This document shows, in pieces, positions 62,757 through 64,000 of a stretch of 64,000 bases of DNA. The notes beneath the pieces were generated by a model that was not told where the DNA came from, made no database searches, and saw only the letters and a program-made list of their open reading frames with translations. Position 1 is the stretch's first letter. Each line of letters begins with the position of its first letter. The position numbers were made by a program, and so were the translations under genes. The stretch spans positions 372,001 through 436,000 of the forward strand of contig NZ_QMBP01000001.1 of assembly GCF_003289945.1 (NCBI RefSeq). The letters run 5' to 3'. This stretch comes from Mesorhizobium hawassense (GTDB taxonomy: Bacteria > Pseudomonadota > Alphaproteobacteria > Rhizobiales > Rhizobiaceae).

Positions 62757-64000
62757 TCAGATGACGAACACCCAGTTGGCGATCAGCATCACCACCACAC
62801 CGGCCGCGAGCGTCAGGTAGGGCAGCATGCCCGCCTTCTTGACCGAGAGGTCGGCGCCCGTCATGCCGAGATCGGCCAGCATGTGGTCGGGGAATTTGCC
62901 GCCGTCCTGGATGTAGTGGCGGAAGCAGAACACCGGGATGATGAGCGCCGCGGTGATCAGGCCGGCCCACAGCGCCATCGGGTTCCACACTTTGGCGCCG
63001 GCGCCCATGAAGATCGCGTTGACATAGGCGAAGATGGCTCCGATGCCGAGCAGCCAGCTCGGCGCCTTCCATGGGCGGTTGATGTGGCCGTTGTCGATGC
63101 GATGGATCCAGCCGGCATTGAGGTTGAGGAAGTTGAAGATGATGTAGCCGCAGTTCGACACGGCGAGGATGAAGAAGAAGCTCGTCGCGTCGGCCGAGGC
63201 GATCGCCAGAACGGCCAGGTTGAAGCAGAGGTCGGTCCACATCGCCCTTGTCGGCGCGCCGTGTTCGTTGACGTGGCTGAGATAGCGCGGCAGCCAGCCG
63301 TCGACCGAGCCCTGGTAGAGCGTGCGCGAGGAGCCGGCCATCGCCGTCATGATGCACAGCACCAGCGCCAGGATCATCAGCATCACCAGCAGGGCGTGGA
63401 TCAGCTTGCCGCCGCCGACCATGCCGGCCAGTGCGTCTGCGACGCCCGAGCCGTCGACGATCGGCGTCGCCAGCATGCCGTTGAGGCCCAGCACGCCCTG
63501 GAAGGTGAAGGGCACCAGGATGAAGAGCAGCATGCAGAGCAGGCCCGAATAGAAGATCGCCTTGAAGGTGTCGGTGCCGGGGTTCTTGAACTCCGACGTG
63601 TAGCAGACCGCGGTCTCGAAGCCGTAGGTCGACCATGCGGCGATGAACATGCCGCCGAGCGCCAGCGTCCAGCCGGCGATGTTCCATGAGCCTGGATCAG
63701 GTGCATAGGCGGCCGCGAGCGGCACCAGCGGCGAGAAATTCGCCCAGTCGATCTGGCCGGTGAAGATCGGCACGACGCCGACGATCAGCATCGGGATGAT
63801 GACCAGCAGGCCAATATATTTCTGCACGTTGGCCGTGCCGAGGATACCTCGGTGCTGGATGGCGAAGATGACCAGCATCAGCACCGCACCGATGAAGAAG
63901 GTGGCGTTGAGCGTGAACGAGACGGGCCCGAGCGTGTGGCTGAACAGCGTCCAGTTGCGGATCGCCGGCGTCGCTGCGGCGGCCACCGCGGTGATGGCGT
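62757..64000 (-). CDS. APC-superfamily amino acid permease, N-terminus beyond window edge
   Basis: At least 414 residues of a multi-pass amino acid transporter. The visible part has about ten membrane segments, with AAWSTYGFETAVCYTSEFKNPG matching the substrate-binding helix region of APC permeases and GSSRTLYQGSVDGWLPRYL the loop with reentrant helix. The frame stays open to base 64000, so the first 60-100 residues are missing. It is followed by a strong terminator, so it is probably the last gene of its unit. Substrate unknown; it differs from the permease at 4213. Confidence 0.9.
   Translation of the reverse strand, partial: AITAVAAAATPAIRNWTLFSHTLGPVSFTLNATFFIGAVLMLVIFAIQHRGILGTANVQKYIGLLVIIPMLIVGVVPIFTGQIDWANFSPLVPLAAAYAPDPGSWNIAGWTLALGGMFIAAWSTYGFETAVCYTSEFKNPGTDTFKAIFYSGLLCMLLFILVPFTFQGVLGLNGMLATPIVDGSGVADALAGMVGGGKLIHALLVMLMILALVLCIMTAMAGSSRTLYQGSVDGWLPRYLSHVNEHGAPTRAMWTDLCFNLAVLAIASADATSFFFILAVSNCGYIIFNFLNLNAGWIHRIDNGHINRPWKAPSWLLGIGAIFAYVNAIFMGAGAKVWNPMALWAGLITAALIIPVFCFRHYIQDGGKFPDHMLADLGMTGADLSVKKAGMLPYLTLAAGVVVMLIANWVFVI

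Overview
The window is about 65% G+C, densely coded chromosomal DNA of a Rhizobiales alphaproteobacterium, most likely Mesorhizobium or a close relative. This rests on the gene families (IclR, SorC and TetR regulators, several sugar ABC systems, type II lumazine synthase under an FMN riboswitch, DUF1127, class II FBP aldolase) and on palindromic intergenic repeats of a kind common in rhizobia. The species is inferred, not proven. I see no rRNA, tRNA, CRISPR array, phage or insertion sequence.

Layout. 1-9.6 kb is a catabolic block: IclR, UPF0261 (Tm-1-like), HAD hydrolase and class III aminotransferase on the minus strand, divergent from an APC permease, a cytochrome P450 and an aldehyde dehydrogenase, followed by a convergent GcvT-like protein. 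10-13.3 kb holds a methyltransferase resembling fatty-acid methyl-ester signal synthases, divergent from a GGDEF-EAL protein. 13.3-15.1 kb is an AraC/SDR pair. 15.4-18.6 kb is an NHL-repeat protein coupled to a large sphingomyelinase-like phosphodiesterase. 18.7-23 kb carries a small unknown gene and a three-domain LplT-Aas type lysophospholipid repair protein with three palindromic operators upstream. 23-25.3 kb is a second IclR gene divergent from an aminotransferase. 25.4-32 kb is a LacI-regulated sugar ABC operon (SBP, two permeases, ATPase) with a GH63-like glycosidase.

32.0-39.5 kb is the most interesting block: five tightly packed genes (SWIM zinc finger, DUF5691, MoxR-type AAA ATPase, DUF5682, VWA) ending in a terminator that overlaps the last stop codon. 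It resembles the uncharacterised E. coli yehLMPQ genes and the MoxR-VWA systems, whose cellular role is not settled.

39.5-48 kb holds FBP aldolase, ribH behind an FMN riboswitch, and methylthioribose salvage (mtnK-mtnA) divergent from a sugar-type ABC transporter probably specific for methylthioribose; the two promoters face each other with their -35 boxes forming one palindrome. 48-51.6 kb has a DUF1127 gene, a CadC-like winged-helix/TPR regulator, and a C39-like peptidase paired with a D-Ala-D-Ala ligase. 51.8-56.8 kb has a SorC-regulated aldolase/dehydrogenase fusion and an acyl-CoA synthetase. 57.2-62.5 kb is a TetR-controlled RND efflux operon. A second APC permease runs off the right edge.

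Start codons were chosen by ribosome-binding sites and family N-termini. Several are GTG or TTG. All functions are by family recognition from sequence alone; no search was run.
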